Source: a virus. Taken from it: DNA of 31,601 nucleotides. Location: positions 1 through 31,601 of IMG/VR virus record IMGVR_UViG_3300042922_001009; one strand, given 5' to 3'. Each line of letters begins with the position of its first letter. The stretch's first letter is position 1. Both the position numbers and the translations under genes were made by a program. The notes below the pieces were generated by a model. The model was given only the letters and a program-made list of their open reading frames with translations. It did no database searches and was not told the origin of the DNA. Below, piece by piece: positions 28,808 to 31,601 of the stretch.

Positions 28808-30327
28808 CACCGAAGACTCCCCACGACTACCAAGAGGACGCCATTCAGCGCATCCTCGATGAGCCCACGCGCGCTGCGCTCATCGGCTCCGAAGTGGGGC
28901 GTGGCAAGACGCTCATCGCCACCGAGGCCGTGCTCCGCGCGGGCTGGAAGCGAGTCCTGCTCATCGGCGTGGTGCACACGTTTTCGCAGTGGCAGGAGCA
29001 CTTCCAGGAGCAGTCCGAGGGTGCCGTGAGCATCCTCAAGCTGGACTCCACGAAGGAGGGCCGCGCCAACTACGAGGCCTTCCTCGCCGGCGCCGACGGC
29101 ATCTACTTCAGTGGGATCCAGTGGCTCCAGGCTCAGGACTGGAAGCACCAGGACAAGCTCGACGGGCACGGTAACCCGATCCCGAAGATGGACAAGAAGA
29201 CCGGGCTTCCGACGGACAAGAACGAGCGCCAGCGCGTGCACTTGAAGACGTTCGCCAAGATGGTTGCCCGGAAGAACGGCGCCCTCGACGCGATCATCTT
29301 CGACGAGGCACATCAGGTCGCGAACCGCGACTCGATCGGCCGCAAGACCCTGCTGACGTTCGGCGGGGAGTGCTGGAAGATCGCCCTCTCCGCCACGTGG
29401 TCCGGCAACAGCTTTGAGAACGCGTGGAGCCTCACGCGGTGGCTGTGGCCCGACCTGATCCCGGCGTTCTGGACCTGGCGCGAGCAGTGGTGCAAGACGG
29501 AGACCAAGTACGTGGGCGGCGGCCGAGGCGTCGACGTGGTCGTGGGGGAGCTCGAGCCCGAAGGGTCCTTCGTCAAGACCCTGCCCCTCTACATCCGACA
29601 CGAGGCCGAGGAGCGCCCGCCGGCGCCGATCAAGGTGTTCGTGGACTCCACGCCCGAGCAGCGCGCGCAGTACGAGGAGCTCAAGAGCGAGCTGCTCACA
29701 TGGGCTGCGAACTGGGAGGGCGACCGGGAACCGCTGGTCGTGGACATCCCCGCCGTGCTGGACTCCCGCCTCAAGCAGGTCGCCCTCGCCGAGCTCTCGT
29801 TCGACGAAGCAGGGGAGGTGTCGTTCGCCTCGAACGCACCGTCTGCGAAGCTCCGCGCACTGCGCGGCGTGCTGGACCGCTGGGGCGCGCAGCCAGCGCT
29901 CATCTTCGTCGCCGGATCCGAGAAGTACGCCCGCCTGGTGTCCCTGCGGATGAACGCCGCGGGCTACACCAACGAACTCTGGACTGGCAAGGTTTCCCAG
30001 AAGGAGCGGGCCCGCATCAAGCAGGCGTTCCTGGACGGCAAGCTGCAGTACATCATCGGCACCCCCGAGGCCATGGGCACGGGGACCGACGGCCTGCAGC
30101 GCGTGTGCTCCAAGATGGTTTGGCTCGCGTCGCCGGACGGCCGCCCTGACCTCGAGGAGCAAGGAGTAGGCCGCCTGTTCCGCCCGCACCGCACGCTCGA
30201 GTACGGGGACTTCGAGGACGTCCGCATCCTCATGCGCGACTCGATCGACGTGGAGAAGCTGGAGACGCTGCTCCAGAAAGGACTTGCCATCCGGGGCTCT
30301 ATCGGAGCGGCTGCTCTCGCAGCCTAG
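28801..30327 (+). CDS. DEAH-box (SNF2-like superfamily 2) helicase
   Basis: 508 residues. Motif I is GSEVGRGKT with K36; motif II is DEAH at 168-171 in IIFDEAHQ; motif III is LSAT at 196-199; motif VI is QGVGRLFRPHR near 460. An early D-Y-Q (10-11 region, PHDYQEDAI) is the Q motif. The order and spacing fit SF2 helicases of the SNF2/RapA type, used by many phages in replication or recombination. An in-frame ATG at 28795 would add two residues (MH). It overlaps the zinc-ribbon gene and ends three bases before a perfect dispersed site. Confidence 0.9.
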   Translation: MLTPKTPHDYQEDAIQRILDEPTRAALIGSEVGRGKTLIATEAVLRAGWKRVLLIGVVHTFSQWQEHFQEQSEGAVSILKLDSTKEGRANYEAFLAGADGIYFSGIQWLQAQDWKHQDKLDGHGNPIPKMDKKTGLPTDKNERQRVHLKTFAKMVARKNGALDAIIFDEAHQVANRDSIGRKTLLTFGGECWKIALSATWSGNSFENAWSLTRWLWPDLIPAFWTWREQWCKTETKYVGGGRGVDVVVGELEPEGSFVKTLPLYIRHEAEERPPAPIKVFVDSTPEQRAQYEELKSELLTWAANWEGDREPLVVDIPAVLDSRLKQVALAELSFDEAGEVSFASNAPSAKLRALRGVLDRWGAQPALIFVAGSEKYARLVSLRMNAAGYTNELWTGKVSQKERARIKQAFLDGKLQYIIGTPEAMGTGTDGLQRVCSKMVWLASPDGRPDLEEQGVGRLFRPHRTLEYGDFEDVRILMRDSIDVEKLETLLQKGLAIRGSIGAAALAA

Positions 30328-30329
30328 CT

Positions 30330-30343
30330 TTTAGTCCACTAAA
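30330..30343 (+). promoter_or_regulatory. Dispersed operator-like site (14/14)
   Basis: Exact TTTAGTCCACTAAA on the plus strand, directly after the helicase stop and 46 bp (start to start) before the next gene. No convincing promoter overlaps it. Confidence 0.75.
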
Positions 30344-30375
30344 CAACTACGCTGACCGAATCCAAGGAGGATGCA

Positions 30376-30708
30376 ATGACCACTAACTCCGACGCGCTCG
30401 CCCGCATTGACGCCGCGCTCGCGGGATACGACGATGACGCCCACCTCGGGCGAGACGACACCGAAGCCCTTGCCTCCGCCCTCCGCGAGGCGCGCGCCCT
30501 GATCCCCGCCGAGGCCACGGTCGAGAGCTTCGACGTCGGCGTCACGGACGAGGACGTCGATGCCGCCCGGGTCGAGTTCGGCGCACGGACCAACAACAGA
30601 ATTCAGCCGACCCGCGGCACCATCCGCGCCGCGCTCGAAGCCGCCGACGCCTCCCGCGGCCGCCGCATCGCTGCTGTCGGAGCGTCAGCCGAAGAAGCGA
30701 ACCAGTGA
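30376..30708 (+). CDS. Hypothetical acidic helical protein
   Basis: 110 residues starting MTTNSDALARIDAALAGYDD, acidic in the first half and with a basic RGRRIAAVGASAEEANQ end. The ribosome site CCAAGGAGGATGCA is strong. It overlaps the next gene by GTGA. Function unknown. Confidence 0.55.
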   Translation: MTTNSDALARIDAALAGYDDDAHLGRDDTEALASALREARALIPAEATVESFDVGVTDEDVDAARVEFGARTNNRIQPTRGTIRAALEAADASRGRRIAAVGASAEEANQ

Positions 30709-31022
30709 GTGAGCGCGACGAGAACCGTGCTCGGCTCGAGCGGGAGGCGGAACGGCACCCGGACGGGTGGGAGGCGCAGTGGATCGAGCTCTACGGCCTG
30801 AATGGGGCCCTCGACCTGCTCGAAGCCCAGTCCGGCAACGCCCACGGCATCAACCTCACCCGACGCCCGTTCGCCGGCGATGAGCAGCTGAAAGGCGCCG
30901 TCCGGGATGCCCGCTACGCGCTCTCGACGCTGGCGCGCCTCGCGTACGAGCGCTGGTGGGCAGACACCGAAGAACTGCGCGCACGCCGCGCCGAAGCGAA
31001 GGAGCGAACCGATGAGCACTGA
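30705..31022 (+). CDS. Small hypothetical protein
   Basis: 105 residues from a GTG at 30705 (VSERDENRARLEREAERHPD), the start supported by overlap with the previous stop. Highly charged and helical, with a YALSTLARLAYERWWADTEE helix. Overlaps the next gene. Function unknown. Confidence 0.5.
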   Translation: MSERDENRARLEREAERHPDGWEAQWIELYGLNGALDLLEAQSGNAHGINLTRRPFAGDEQLKGAVRDARYALSTLARLAYERWWADTEELRARRAEAKERTDEH

Positions 31023-31601
31023 CCCCGAAGCCCGCGAGAGCCTGGCGCAAGCGGCGCTGGACTCCGAGCGTCTGCGACAGATCGCGGAGTGGATGCGGAT
31101 GGAGATCGGTCACGAGGAGACCGCCAAGCGGGTTGATCTGATCGCAGACCGTCATGACGCTCTGGCGGCTGAGCAGGGCTACTCCAAGCCCCGAGAAGCC
31201 GACACCGACGAAGTGGACCGCGTGGCCGCCGCGATCGCCGGGGCTACGGACGGCGACGGGTATGTCGCAGAGATCGCCGAATGGGAGGGCTCGGAGGACT
31301 GGGAGCGTGAAGCGCACCCGGAGAACCATCCCCACAGCGCCTACGAAGACCGCGAGTGGTACCGCAAGCAGGCGCGAGCGGCCATCGCCGCGGGCGACGC
31401 CAAGCAGCACCCGCCCACCGAGGCGCACGATCACGAAGCGATGATGCGCGAGCTCCACCACTTCGAGGTCGAGCAGCAGCTCGCGGAGACCATCGCGACC
31501 GTGAAGAAGGCTCGCGCGGCTGTGCTGCAGCACGAGCACACGCCCGCGTCCCTCCACATGGACCACATCCTCGACGAGATCGACATGACGATCCCGTCCG
31601 G
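31012..31601 (+). CDS. Hypothetical protein sharing a domain with the gene at 21259 (3' end beyond window)
   Basis: About 196 residues visible, starting MSTDPEARESLAQAALDSER. Residues about 66-122 hold DEVDRVAAAIAGATDGDGYV, an EIAEWEGSEDWEREAHPENH block and SAYEDREWYRKQARAAIAAG, matching the second half of the leftward gene at 21259. The region after it is a charged helix (RELHHFEVEQQLAETIATVK) not present in that gene. Function unknown; cut by the window edge. Confidence 0.6.
   Translation, partial: MSTDPEARESLAQAALDSERLRQIAEWMRMEIGHEETAKRVDLIADRHDALAAEQGYSKPREADTDEVDRVAAAIAGATDGDGYVAEIAEWEGSEDWEREAHPENHPHSAYEDREWYRKQARAAIAAGDAKQHPPTEAHDHEAMMRELHHFEVEQQLAETIATVKKARAAVLQHEHTPASLHMDHILDEIDMTIPS

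Overview
The window looks like most of the genome of a temperate, tailed-phage-like element of a high-GC actinobacterium, most likely a member of the Microbacteriaceae such as Microbacterium; the host is an inference. The support is the GC-rich codon use, a DUF3263 protein and a phage lipoprotein of types I know mainly from actinobacteria and their phages, and a tRNA-Tyr 3' half beside the integrase that serves as attachment core. Paired integrase arm-type repeats lie on both sides of that core. This is the arrangement of an intact attP, so the sequence is better read as a phage genome (free or circularised) than as an integrated prophage end.

Layout. Positions 1-1900 hold the integration module, read leftward: integrase, a small excisionase-type helix-turn-helix protein, the start of another gene cut by the window edge, and attP. 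Positions 1862-4329 hold a DUF3263 gene, two unknown rightward genes (one frameshifted), a small membrane protein and an OpgC-like membrane acyltransferase that looks like a lysogenic-conversion gene. Positions 4357-14004 are the virion module, read leftward from small terminase through large terminase, portal, protease/scaffold, decoration protein, major capsid protein, a head-fibre-like protein and a connector-like protein to a beta-helix tail spike and two tiny genes. No tape measure, tail tube, tail assembly, holin or endolysin gene is recognisable. Positions 14130-15533 hold a DndB-like DGQHR-domain gene. Positions 15760-22615 are one tightly overlapping leftward operon of 21 genes, including a dNMP kinase, a 5'(3')-deoxyribonucleotidase, a MazG-like pyrophosphatase, a glutaredoxin-like protein and a lipoprotein. 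Positions 22615-23450 are the divergent control region. Positions 22877-31601 are rightward genes: small membrane proteins, a small HTH protein, a very basic 41-residue protein, a run of small overlapping hypothetical genes, a zinc-ribbon protein and a DEAH helicase.

The most striking feature is a repeated near-palindrome, TTTAGTCCACTAAA, found at 18 places in intergenic gaps or gene ends. Nearly every copy lies about 10-75 bp upstream of a start codon. The CC centre makes it directional, and its orientation mostly follows transcription: CC on the minus strand in the leftward half and on the plus strand in the rightward half. Several copies sit between co-directional virion genes where a separate promoter is not expected. 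This resembles the stoperator system of L5-like (cluster A) mycobacteriophages but uses a different sequence. One perfect copy lies inside a TTGACA promoter at 25048. No obvious immunity repressor is in the window; DUF3263 and the 74-residue HTH protein are the candidates.

Taken together: integrase, the Xis-like protein and attP control integration; the dispersed sites probably silence both arms in the lysogen; the leftward early operon manages nucleotides and host takeover; the rightward operon supplies the helicase and small regulators; and the virion operon builds and fills the head.
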